From Gimesia fumaroli (GTDB taxonomy: Bacteria; Planctomycetota; Planctomycetia; Planctomycetales; Planctomycetaceae): a stretch of 64,000 nucleotides of DNA. Below, piece by piece: positions 18,109 to 26,501 of this stretch. Position 1 is the stretch's first letter. The number at the start of each line of letters is the position of its first letter. The notes under the pieces are model-generated. The model saw only the letters and a program-made list of their open reading frames with translations, was not told where the DNA came from and did not search any database. Position numbers and translations under genes: made by a program. Where the stretch lies: the NCBI RefSeq assembly GCF_007754425.1, contig NZ_CP037452.1, forward strand, positions 744,001 to 808,000. Reading direction: 5' to 3'.

Positions 18109-19619
18109 CAGGTTGCCCTCCGTGTACCTGAATGGTGACTGTTGGCTTGTTCCTGCTGGATCTCGATTTCATGCGGGCTTTGCAGGACTCCTGCGGTCGA
18201 CTGACGAACGAGCAGCGTTTCCAGTTCGGCAATGACTTCCGGTTCTAAAACGTGTTCGATGGCATCGGCATCCTGATCGACCTTGCTGGCTGCGACGTCA
18301 GCGTATGTGATCAGGTAGAGTTCCCACAAACGATGTTCGTGAACAATGCGTGCCGCTTCCAGAAGACCGGCTTTGGTCAATCGGATTTGATCTGCCTCCA
18401 GGGAGACGACTAACTGGTCCCGTTGCGCCCGATTCGCGATTTTTTTCAGCTTGGCTGGTGACCAGCTTCGCATTTTCAATAACGTGGACATGGGGACGAA
18501 CGTGGATTCTACAGTCTGTTTTTCGTTGATTCGCCCCTGCGATTCCAGAGTTTCATAAATGCCGCGCAGCAGGTGTTGTCGATTGACTTTTGTGTTCAGC
18601 TCATGCCGTCGCAGTTTGCGAATCAGGATGCCGCGGGGAATACCGAAGACCATGCTGAAGAGAAACATGGCGGTCGCGACGAGTACAATCATCGCTCCTG
18701 AAGGAAGGTTCGGGAAGATGGCACTCATGGCTGAGCCGATCATTCCACTGAGGGCTCCTAATATGACGGCGACGACCGTCATGTTGACGATCTTTTCTGT
18801 CCAGAAGCGGGCAGCTGCGGGGGGGATGACGAGCAGGGATATCATCAAAATCAGTCCAACGGCCTGCAGGCCGATGATCGTGACGACGACGACCAGGCCC
18901 ATTAAGAGCATGTCCAGCAGTACCACCGGAAAGCCGCGCGCATGGGCGAAGCCTTCATCAAAACAGAGCAGCGTCAGTTCCTTATACAACAGAATGGAAA
19001 TCAGCATGCAGGTTAGGCCCGCGGAGCCGATGAGCCAGGCGTCGCTGGCGACCATAGAAGCGGTCTTTCCATAAATAAACGATTCGAGGCCGGCGGCGTG
19101 GCCGGTCTGCATCTGTTGGACGATGCCCAGGAGAGCAATCCCGGCGCCAAAGAAAACGCTGAGCACAATTCCTAATGCAGCGTCTTCTTTTAAGCGAGTC
19201 AGGTTGCGAATCAAGAGAATGCCCCCGATTCCAAGCAAGCCGCTGACGGCGGCACCTGTTAAGAGAATCGGCAGCGATTTCCCGTTCAAGCCCAAAGAGG
19301 TGGCGATGATAAAGGCGATGGCGATGCCGGGCAGGGTGGCATGGCTGAGGGCGTCTCCCATCAGAGCCCGCTTGCGTAATAATGCAAAGCTGCCGATCAT
19401 GCCGGCGGACATGCCGAGCAGTGTGGTGCCGAGGATGACGATGCGGGTGTTGTAATCCTGCAGCAGGAACACACGCTTCCAGTCTTCCCATTGTGGAACC
19501 GCAATACTTCGATCGGTGATCGATTTTTGAGTCTGGATTTCGTTCGAGTTAGTGGCCGCGAGAACAAAACAGTTTGGCCAGAGACTGAGAAAGAGAAACA
19601 CCAGCGCGAACGCCCTCAT
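18108..19619 (-). CDS. Metal ABC permease with DtxR-like C-terminal domain
   Basis: A 503-residue ABC-3 permease. A signal-like N-terminal segment (MRAFALVFLFLSLWPNCFVLA) and a linker come before the transport region at about 58-335 (SFALLRKRALMGDALSHATLPGIA; GLQAVGLILMISLLVIPPAAARFW). Residues 345-475 form a weaker DtxR-like domain: RLTKAGLLEAARIVHEHRL and DADAIEHVLEPEVIAELE. H429, E455 and H456 align with MntR H77, E102 and H103, and D452 stands in for E99. The gene overlaps the ATPase gene by four bases and the second permease by one, so the three are translationally coupled. Two unlike permeases suggest a heterodimeric channel. Confidence 0.86.
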   Translation of the reverse strand: MRAFALVFLFLSLWPNCFVLAATNSNEIQTQKSITDRSIAVPQWEDWKRVFLLQDYNTRIVILGTTLLGMSAGMIGSFALLRKRALMGDALSHATLPGIAIAFIIATSLGLNGKSLPILLTGAAVSGLLGIGGILLIRNLTRLKEDAALGIVLSVFFGAGIALLGIVQQMQTGHAAGLESFIYGKTASMVASDAWLIGSAGLTCMLISILLYKELTLLCFDEGFAHARGFPVVLLDMLLMGLVVVVTIIGLQAVGLILMISLLVIPPAAARFWTEKIVNMTVVAVILGALSGMIGSAMSAIFPNLPSGAMIVLVATAMFLFSMVFGIPRGILIRKLRRHELNTKVNRQHLLRGIYETLESQGRINEKQTVESTFVPMSTLLKMRSWSPAKLKKIANRAQRDQLVVSLEADQIRLTKAGLLEAARIVHEHRLWELYLITYADVAASKVDQDADAIEHVLEPEVIAELETLLVRQSTAGVLQSPHEIEIQQEQANSHHSGTRRAT

Positions 19620-20431
19620 AGCGACTGCTCCCGGCGTCGCATGGTTTCGGTGGCTTCTTCGAGCAGTGTCAGCCGACCGCCATAGGTTTTTTGAAGATTC
19701 TCCGGTGTGAAGACGTCTGCCGTCAGTCCATGATCGATGACCCGCATGTTGAGCAGAATTACATAATCGAAATATTCCGGCACCGTCTGCAGGTCGTGGT
19801 GAATGACGAGTGCCGTTTTTCCGGCTTGTTTCATTTCCTGTAAAATCTGCACGATGGCTTTTTCAGTGGCGGCATCGACGGCGGCGAACGGTTCGTCCAT
19901 CAGATACAGGTCGGCATTCTGAACCAGGGCGCGGGCCAGGAAGGTGCGCTGCTGTTGGCCGCCGGAAAGCTGGCTGATCTGCCGATGGGCATAGTCGGCG
20001 ATTCCCACGCGTTCGAGTGCTTCCATGGCGCGGGTGCGATGTTTTTTGCGGACGGGAAGACACCAGCCAATTTCTTTGTATAGACCCATCGTCACGACAT
20101 CAAGGGCATTCACGGGGAAGTCCCAGTCGACGCTTTCGCGTTGAGGCACGTAGCCGACCCGGTGCCGGTTCTTCTGATAGGGTTTGCCGAAAATCTGGAC
20201 GCGTCCCGACGCCTTGGGAATGAGGCCCATGATGGCTTTGATTAATGTACTTTTGCCGGCCCCGTTCGGTCCAACGATGCCGACGAGTTTTCCCGGAGGA
20301 ATGTCGAAGCTCACGTCCCAGATCACAGGTTTACGGTGATAGGCCACCGTTAAGTCATACACCGAGAGGGGAGTTGTTGTGGGGGACAATTCAGACGGTG
20401 ACTCAGCGGCGACGCTTTCTCTTGTATTCAT
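19616..20431 (-). CDS. Metal ABC transporter ATP-binding protein
   Basis: A 271-residue ATPase that drives the metal importer. Walker A is GPNGAGKS at 54-61, the signature LSGGQQQRTFLARAL is near residue 157, and Walker B is LYLMDEPFAAVD. VGYVPQRESVDWDFPVNALDVVTMGLY near residues 92-118 is the Q-loop region typical of Mn/Zn/Fe (MntB/ZnuC/TroB) ATPases. It overlaps the first permease by four bases and lies 105 bases downstream of the binding-protein gene. Confidence 0.93.
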   Translation of the reverse strand: MNTRESVAAESPSELSPTTTPLSVYDLTVAYHRKPVIWDVSFDIPPGKLVGIVGPNGAGKSTLIKAIMGLIPKASGRVQIFGKPYQKNRHRVGYVPQRESVDWDFPVNALDVVTMGLYKEIGWCLPVRKKHRTRAMEALERVGIADYAHRQISQLSGGQQQRTFLARALVQNADLYLMDEPFAAVDAATEKAIVQILQEMKQAGKTALVIHHDLQTVPEYFDYVILLNMRVIDHGLTADVFTPENLQKTYGGRLTLLEEATETMRRREQSL

Positions 20432-20536
20432 AAGTCCGGTTTTACTTCATCAAATGATTGAGCGAAATAAGTTCCTCGCAAGTATAGCAGCTTCGATTGA
20501 ATTGCGCAGTTTGCTAATGTGTGTTGTCTGTTTTGA

Positions 20537-21532
20537 TTAGTGAATCAGCTTGCCTTGCATCCCTTTTTCCGGCGCTGTTCCTCCCAGGGCACGTGCGACG
20601 GTGGTGAAGTTGTGATCCAGCATGCCGGTATAGGTGCCCTCGTATGTGCCTGATTCGCCCATCGCATCGGAAAACAGTTCGCCACCGATGATGATGTCGT
20701 GGCCTTGTGCTTTGGCACCGTCAATCAGGGCGGTGATGTTCTTTTTGGAGACACTGCTTTCGACAAACACCGCTTTGATATTTTTCTTGACCAGCATGTC
20801 CACGAGTTGATTAATGCGTTTCAAGCCCGCTTCGGATTCGGTTGAGATTCCCTGAACGCCTTGAACATCCAGGCCGTAAGCACGACCGAAATAATTGAAA
20901 GCATCGTGAGAAGTGATCAGGGTGCGGCTCGCTTCCGGAATGGACTGCATGGTTTTCAAACCGTACTGGTGCAGCTGCTCTAACTCGTTTTTGTATTCTG
21001 CAGCATTCTTCTGATAAACGTCGGCATGTTTGGGATCGACCTTACACAGGGCATCTTTCACGGCATCCACACATTGAGACCAGGCAGATACGTCCATCCA
21101 GACGTGCGGGTCATAGTGCCCGTTGAAGTCTTCCGGTTCGAGCAGGGTTTTTTCATCGATTAATTCCGTCACGGCAAACACCGGTTTATTGCGCGAGACT
21201 TTGATCAGCGTGTCCGTCATCTTGCCTTCCAGCATCAGTCCGGAATAAAAGACAATATCAGCATTCATAATGGTCTGCACATCGTCGCGGCTGGCTTTGT
21301 GCATGTGGGGATCGACGCCCGACCCCATAATCTGCGTAACGGTCACATATTCGCGGCCTACATTTTTGACGAGGTCCGCCACCATGCCGACGGTTGCCGC
21401 GACCGGAATCGGGTATTTGAGCTCGATTTCCGATTGCTTCTGGTCAGTGGTATTGTCAGTGGTAGAACCATCTTTTTGCTGGCAGCCGACAAGAAAACTC
21501 AATAGCAGGGTGAAAGCAAGCAGCTTTCTCAT
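20537..21532 (-). CDS. Metal-binding lipoprotein of an ABC importer, Mn/Fe type
   Basis: A 331-residue cluster A-I solute-binding protein. I start at MRKLLAF because GGGAGA lies upstream and this gives a clean lipoprotein signal ending LVGC (Cys17); the frame is open 16 codons further. Likely ligands are H76 (GVDPHMH), H143 (HYDPHVWMD), E232 (ISTESEAG) and D289 (ELFSDAMG), the His-His-Glu-Asp set of PsaA/TroA/MntA. The long His-rich loop of ZnuA is missing, so manganese or ferrous iron is more likely than zinc. It is the first gene of the operon, just downstream of a 12-bp inverted repeat. Confidence 0.9.
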   Translation of the reverse strand: MRKLLAFTLLLSFLVGCQQKDGSTTDNTTDQKQSEIELKYPIPVAATVGMVADLVKNVGREYVTVTQIMGSGVDPHMHKASRDDVQTIMNADIVFYSGLMLEGKMTDTLIKVSRNKPVFAVTELIDEKTLLEPEDFNGHYDPHVWMDVSAWSQCVDAVKDALCKVDPKHADVYQKNAAEYKNELEQLHQYGLKTMQSIPEASRTLITSHDAFNYFGRAYGLDVQGVQGISTESEAGLKRINQLVDMLVKKNIKAVFVESSVSKKNITALIDGAKAQGHDIIIGGELFSDAMGESGTYEGTYTGMLDHNFTTVARALGGTAPEKGMQGKLIH

Positions 21533-21566
21533 TCTTTGTCTCCCATCAGGGGCAATTGATAAATAT

Positions 21567-21592
21567 CTAAATGTAGCCAAGGCTACATTTAG
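21567..21592 (-). promoter_or_regulatory. 12-bp inverted repeat, candidate metal-repressor operator
   Basis: Arms CTAAATGTAGCC (21567-21578) and GGCTACATTTAG (21581-21592) are exact reverse complements separated by AA. It ends 35 bases upstream of the binding-protein ATG, where an operator over the promoter is expected. Size and symmetry suit a DtxR/MntR dimer pair, though the sequence is not the classic MntR or DtxR box. As RNA it could also fold into a hairpin. A free-standing repressor is not in the window; the only DtxR-like domains are those fused to the permeases. Confidence 0.65.
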
Positions 21593-21642
21593 CTTTATTT
21601 TAACAGAGTCTGACCTGCTGTCAACTCCAGTGACCTGTGAGA

Positions 21643-24414
21643 TCAGGGTTTCAGGTAGTGGTCGAAGAATTCGATGACGGCAGGCCTGAGGTCCTGTTGT
21701 TTCGGTTGCAGGTGAAAGCTGTGAGGAGCGCCCTTGATGATCAATAATTCAGTGGGGATATTTCCCTGTTTGAGCGAGGCGGCCAGGAGTTCGGACTGTT
21801 CAACGGGAACGAGCGCGTCTTTCGTCCCATGTAGAATGAGGAACGGGGGATCATCTTTCGAGATGTGGTTCACCGCGGATGCCTGACGACTGAGTTCTTT
21901 TTCTGCCTCTGTGAAGGAAGAGAGCATTTCGCGTGACTTCGCCAGTGCGATCAGATCATGCGCGCCGTACATGGGGACGACAGCCTGAATGCGTGAGGAA
22001 AAGTCGGCGTATGGTGCATCGGGTTCAAGTTGGGGATCATCGCCGGTCACAGCCAGCATGGCGACCAGATGACCGCCGGCAGAACCGCCGATGGCGCCGA
22101 TGTATTCGGCGTCGACTTGATATTGGTCAGCGTGTTTTCTCAAATAGCGGACAGCAGTTTTGCAGTCCTGTAGATGGCCGGGCCAGACCTGCTTGAGATT
22201 GTCTGTGAACCTGGCTTGTTTCTTTGCCAGTTGGTAGTTGATGCTGGCACAGACGTAACCCGCTTTTGCGAGATTCGTGCCGATGTTGATTTCACGACGG
22301 GCGCCCTTGTCTCCGCCATGCCAACCGCCGCCATGTATGATGACGATCGCAGGGTAAGGACCTTTCTGATAAGTGGGGTCCGGCAGATAGAGGTCCAGTT
22401 TTTCTTTGCGATCCTCACCCAGGTAGCTGACGTCTTTTTTAACGGTGATATGAGAGAGTTCCTGTTTCACGCGTTCGCTGGGTTCGATGAACGTCACTTT
22501 GTCCAGTCCTGCCAGTGCCACGAGATCTTTGATGTCGAATTCCTTGAGCAGTCCGAAGCAGAACAGTTCGGGGGCCTGGCTGACCGCTTTGTCTTGTTCG
22601 AGGATCTCTTTGAGTGAACCGAAGGAGTTCTGCAGACTGATGCCGTTGATCGTCTCAGGTTCGATTGCTGCTGCAACGAGGGTGAAGAGACTACTGCGGG
22701 GACCTGTCGCCTGAATTTGAACAGTCGATTGTCCCTGATCTTGCTTTAACCATTGTGCGATGCCGGTGAGCTGATCGGCTTGGATGCCAAGCGGTCGTTC
22801 TCCGACGGCAGCAACCAGCAGCCCGTAGAGAAAATCGCGCTGGCTGATTTTGGATTCGCCGAAATAAAACGGATCGACGGCGAGTACATTTTCTCCCTTT
22901 GAGAGAAGTGTTTCCACGGTTGCCGCAAGACTCTGGCGGCCGGCGTCGGCAACGACGATGGTCGTCGATTTCGCAGGCTTGCGTGAAAACTGGACGGCGG
23001 GAACGGTCCAGTCTTTGTCGACGTTCAGTTTCCAGAACGTGACAGTGGTGTTGTCCTGTGTTTTCTGGCTGACTTCGGTTCCGGTGACTTTTGCTGGTGC
23101 GGAATGTACGATTTTTTTGAGCGACTCCCGTCGTTTTTCTGGAGAGGTGTTTTTTGCCGGGCGTGGCAGGTTCTGACTGAGTTTCAGTGCCAGGCTGTGA
23201 AAGTCGGCGTTGTTGGCAGGCAGTTCCACTTCGAGTTCTTTGGCAGTGTAGAGTTCGTCTTCACAGGCGATTTCTTTGACTGGCAGCGGTTTGCCCGGAT
23301 CGGAAAAATGAGCCGAGAGCATGCGATAGAGGGCTTCGCGGTTGTCTTTGAGAAAGTTATGGGTACCAGGGTCATCATTGATGTGTTTCTGCAGGTTGTT
23401 TTCTTTGTCGTATAATTTGAAGATCGGAAAAGCTGCCTTGAGTAGCGGTGGCTGGGCGTAGCCCGATTCGAAGCAGCAGTTGTCTTTGGAATTGTTGGTC
23501 AGCAATGTCGGACGGGGGGCCCGCATTGCGGTAAGGTGAGTGTAGTCTGCGTAGAGGGCGAGGTCGTTGGGTGTCTGTTCGGAATCCCCCAGGTCTTTTG
23601 TATGATAAATGCGTGTCTGAAAACTGGAATAACCGGCGACGGGATTAGAGAGTGTGACGCGTTCGTCCAGCGAACTGATGAAGATGGTTTGCCAGCCTCC
23701 GCCGGATAGACCGGCGACGGCGACTCGGTCTGGGTCTGCGTTCGGATGTGAGAGCAGGACATCGAGTCCCTTTTTCATCGCGAGATAAAACGGCGCCAGT
23801 CCACTCGTGCCACACAGGTCGAGCTGATTCATTTTGTAGTGCGTGAACCCGGGAGTATTCAACTGCCCCATGCCCAGCCATTCGACATTGAGCGCGAGCA
23901 TACCCCGTTGGGCCTGGTTGATGCAGCGGATCTGTTTGTAGTCCGCTGCTTTGCCGTCTTTGCGGTCATGGCCGTTAACATTCATCACCACGGGGACTTT
24001 GCCCGTCAGTTCTTTTGGAAGATAGAGCAGGGCAGGCACCCATAATCCGGGCAGCGCTTCAAATCGCAGTTTTTGGATATTGTATCCGGGGCTGCCTTTA
24101 ATCGTTTCGAGCCAGACGACATTCAGTTTGGTGTCGCGCCATTTGGCGGCTTCGCCTCGGTACACAACTTTATTTAAAACGTTTTTGCGAGTGCGTTCGG
24201 CAGTTTTTTCCCATTCGGCGACACTGCTGACTTCGGGCATGCCAGGAACTTTGGGGGCGATGAAAGCCTGGACTTCTTTCCAGGGCTGATCTTTTTCCAG
24301 GATCGGTTCTGCCAGCCAGGTTTTCAGGTTGGGTTCGGCTGCAGTTGCTGTTGAAAGGGACAGGGCAAGCAGGCAGCAGAGGACGAGGGAACGATTCAAC
24401 AGTTGGCTGGGCAT
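21643..24414 (-). CDS. Exported multi-domain alpha/beta hydrolase (esterase-like)
   Basis: A 923-residue secreted protein (signal MPSQLLNRSLVLCCLLALSL, then STATAA). Residues about 70-380 form an acetylxylan-esterase-like hydrolase with nucleophile S237 in GLSGGGW and a likely His in GTHNF. Residues about 400-650 look like a second hydrolase lobe with no G-x-S-x-G elbow (TGPRSS instead). Residues 672-923 form a BD-FAE/carboxylesterase domain with the oxyanion motif HGGGWHGGD at 694, S778 (GGSAGG), D866 and H898. It probably removes ester groups from plant or algal polysaccharides; the substrate is inferred. It converges on nothing and may be its own unit. Confidence 0.85.
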   Translation of the reverse strand: MPSQLLNRSLVLCCLLALSLSTATAAEPNLKTWLAEPILEKDQPWKEVQAFIAPKVPGMPEVSSVAEWEKTAERTRKNVLNKVVYRGEAAKWRDTKLNVVWLETIKGSPGYNIQKLRFEALPGLWVPALLYLPKELTGKVPVVMNVNGHDRKDGKAADYKQIRCINQAQRGMLALNVEWLGMGQLNTPGFTHYKMNQLDLCGTSGLAPFYLAMKKGLDVLLSHPNADPDRVAVAGLSGGGWQTIFISSLDERVTLSNPVAGYSSFQTRIYHTKDLGDSEQTPNDLALYADYTHLTAMRAPRPTLLTNNSKDNCCFESGYAQPPLLKAAFPIFKLYDKENNLQKHINDDPGTHNFLKDNREALYRMLSAHFSDPGKPLPVKEIACEDELYTAKELEVELPANNADFHSLALKLSQNLPRPAKNTSPEKRRESLKKIVHSAPAKVTGTEVSQKTQDNTTVTFWKLNVDKDWTVPAVQFSRKPAKSTTIVVADAGRQSLAATVETLLSKGENVLAVDPFYFGESKISQRDFLYGLLVAAVGERPLGIQADQLTGIAQWLKQDQGQSTVQIQATGPRSSLFTLVAAAIEPETINGISLQNSFGSLKEILEQDKAVSQAPELFCFGLLKEFDIKDLVALAGLDKVTFIEPSERVKQELSHITVKKDVSYLGEDRKEKLDLYLPDPTYQKGPYPAIVIIHGGGWHGGDKGARREINIGTNLAKAGYVCASINYQLAKKQARFTDNLKQVWPGHLQDCKTAVRYLRKHADQYQVDAEYIGAIGGSAGGHLVAMLAVTGDDPQLEPDAPYADFSSRIQAVVPMYGAHDLIALAKSREMLSSFTEAEKELSRQASAVNHISKDDPPFLILHGTKDALVPVEQSELLAASLKQGNIPTELLIIKGAPHSFHLQPKQQDLRPAVIEFFDHYLKP

Positions 24415-24566
24415 GGATGGAACTCCCGTTGTTTTCAGGTAGGATCTGGAAAGCAGGTTCTTTTTATTCTGAGAGGAAATAGCGGGGAAAACAAGCTTGT
24501 TAAGAAAATTAAGGAAGCGCGCAGCAAATTGCAGCGCGCCCGCGATAATCGTTTTGGCGTTCTTGA

Positions 24567-25391
24567 TCAGGATTGTTTGCCGAGTTCGATTGAACGATTG
24601 GTGGCGGCGGAAACGGCGTTGATCAGACTGTTGCGGAGTCCGCCGGCTTCTAAAGCGTGAATGCCGGCAATGGTGGTGCCGCCGGGGCTGGTGACGGCGT
24701 CTTTAAGGGCACCGGGATGTTCGCCGGTTTCGAGTACCATTTCGGCAGCTCCTTTGACGGTCTGTGCTGCCAGTTGGGTGGCGATGTGTCGGGGAAGTCC
24801 CATACGGACGCCACCATCGCTGAGAGCTTCGATAATTTGATAGATGTAAGCGGGGCCGCTGCCTGATAAGCCGGTGACGGCGTCGAGTTGGGCCTCGGGA
24901 ACTTCCACTGCAGTGCCGACGGTTGACAGGAGTGACTCGACCAGACTGGCGTCTGTTTCCGAAGCCTGACCGCCGCGAGCGAAAGCGGAGGCGCCCTGTT
25001 TGACCAGGCAGGGGGTATTGGGCATCACGCGAATCAGTCGTTTTGTCTTACCCAGTTTTTCGACAAACAGGGAGAGGGGACAGCCCGCTGCGATAGAGAC
25101 CAGCAGTTGCTGGTCGGTAAGCGTTTCCTTGATTTCCTCAAGTACTTCAGCGACATGCTGTGGTTTTACTGAGAGAACTATGATTTCGGATTGTTCGACA
25201 ACGGTCAGATTCGATTCAACTGCCTGAGCGCCTGTTTCCCGGGTGAATGAGTCTCTGGCTGCTTCGTAGGTATCACTGGCGGAAACATGGTCTGCTGAGG
25301 TAAAGCCGGACGAGATCAGACCGGCGGCGAGTGCGGTTGCCATCCGACCAGCGCCGATGAAGCCGACGTTCCTGTTTTTGCTGTCTGACAT
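24567..25391 (-). CDS. proC: Pyrroline-5-carboxylate reductase
   Basis: ProC (274 aa) reduces pyrroline-5-carboxylate to proline with NAD(P)H in the cytoplasm. The N-terminal Rossmann motif VGFIGAGRMATALAAGLI is at 9-26. VSIAAGCPLSLFVEKLG, RVMPNTPCLVKQGASAFA, DAVTGLSGSGPAYIYQIIEALSDGGVRMGLPR and LKDAVTSPGGTTIAGIHALE are the conserved family blocks. Length is normal. It is on the same strand as the esterase gene but 152 bases upstream of it, with no sign of functional linkage. Confidence 0.95.
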   Translation of the reverse strand: MSDSKNRNVGFIGAGRMATALAAGLISSGFTSADHVSASDTYEAARDSFTRETGAQAVESNLTVVEQSEIIVLSVKPQHVAEVLEEIKETLTDQQLLVSIAAGCPLSLFVEKLGKTKRLIRVMPNTPCLVKQGASAFARGGQASETDASLVESLLSTVGTAVEVPEAQLDAVTGLSGSGPAYIYQIIEALSDGGVRMGLPRHIATQLAAQTVKGAAEMVLETGEHPGALKDAVTSPGGTTIAGIHALEAGGLRNSLINAVSAATNRSIELGKQS

Positions 25392-25619
25392 ACTGATTCT
25401 GCTTTCTGAAGCCTGTAGATGGTTTTTCAGTCTGAATTATACCCCCAAATTTGGTCCGTCCTTGAATTTTCGGGTAGATAGTCCCTGATAGCGGGGGCAC
25501 AAACTGCTAGAATATCATAGTGTGGGTCATATTAATTAATGAATTGTAACACCAACCGTCAGAATGTGCATCAGAGTGTGTTCAGACGCTGGTTCACCAT
25601 AATATAAGCTGATTGCGAG

Positions 25620-26501
25620 ATGAAGATTGCTGGCTATAATAAGTCGGATACTGCAACTGGAAATGAAAGCCAAACGATAATGTCTGACTTGATTCCGCCT
25701 CCCATCCGGGTGGGGGCGGTCTCCTATCTTAACTCGAAGCCTTTAATTGAAGATCTAGAAGATCTGGCTGAGAATGCTGAACTGATGTTGGATTATCCCA
25801 GCCTGCTGGCCGATGATCTGGCAACAGGGCGGATTGATGTCGGCTTGGTTCCTTCCATAGAGGTGATTCGGAATCCGGATTATGAAGTGATTTCGAATGC
25901 CTGTGTGGCCACGCAGGGTCCTGTATTGAGTGTGAAGATGTATAGCCGGGTTCCCCTGGGGCATATCAAACGGCTGGCGCTTGATATGGGATCGCGGACG
26001 AGTGCGACGCTGGTGCGGATCATGCTGGCCGAGCAGTATGGTGTGTTTCCGGAAGTGGAGCCACTGCCGATTGAGCAGACAATCGAAGGGACGCAAGCCG
26101 ATGCGATTTTATTGATCGGTGATCGTGCAATTCATACTCCGGAAACCGAGTTTGTCGCGACCTGGGATCTGGGTGAAGAATGGTTGCGCTGGACGGGCCT
26201 GCCTTTTGTCTTTGCGATGTGGGCTGTACGGCGGGACCAGGAGACGGGCACATTAGAGACGGCTTTATGTCGCGCCCGTGATAAGGGTGTGATGCTGCTG
26301 GACGAGATCGCACGGCGGGAAGCACCCAAGCTGGGCATCGATGTGGCAGTCGCCGAGAGTTACCTGAAGAATAATCTGAGTTTTTATCTGGGACCTGCTG
26401 AATGTTGCGGGTTACGTCTGTTTCAAGAATTAGCCATTAAAACGGGACTGGCTCCCGAGGGGGTTCCTCTTGTCTTCCGAAATTGCATCTCTGCTGGATA
26501 A
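25620..26501 (+). CDS. mqnA: Chorismate dehydratase (menaquinone, futalosine pathway)
   Basis: MqnA converts chorismate to 3-[(1-carboxyvinyl)oxy]benzoate, the first step of the futalosine route to menaquinone. The 293-residue frame shows the family blocks IRVGAVSYLNSKPLIEDL, DDLATGRIDVGLVPSIEVIR, ALDMGSRTSATLVRIML, DAILLIGDRAI and LPFVFAMWAVRR. The ATG at 25680 (MSDLIPPP) would give a protein of more usual length and is a good alternative start; neither has a strong ribosome site. The 3' end overlaps mqnC by 32 bases. Confidence 0.9.
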   Translation: MKIAGYNKSDTATGNESQTIMSDLIPPPIRVGAVSYLNSKPLIEDLEDLAENAELMLDYPSLLADDLATGRIDVGLVPSIEVIRNPDYEVISNACVATQGPVLSVKMYSRVPLGHIKRLALDMGSRTSATLVRIMLAEQYGVFPEVEPLPIEQTIEGTQADAILLIGDRAIHTPETEFVATWDLGEEWLRWTGLPFVFAMWAVRRDQETGTLETALCRARDKGVMLLDEIARREAPKLGIDVAVAESYLKNNLSFYLGPAECCGLRLFQELAIKTGLAPEGVPLVFRNCISAG

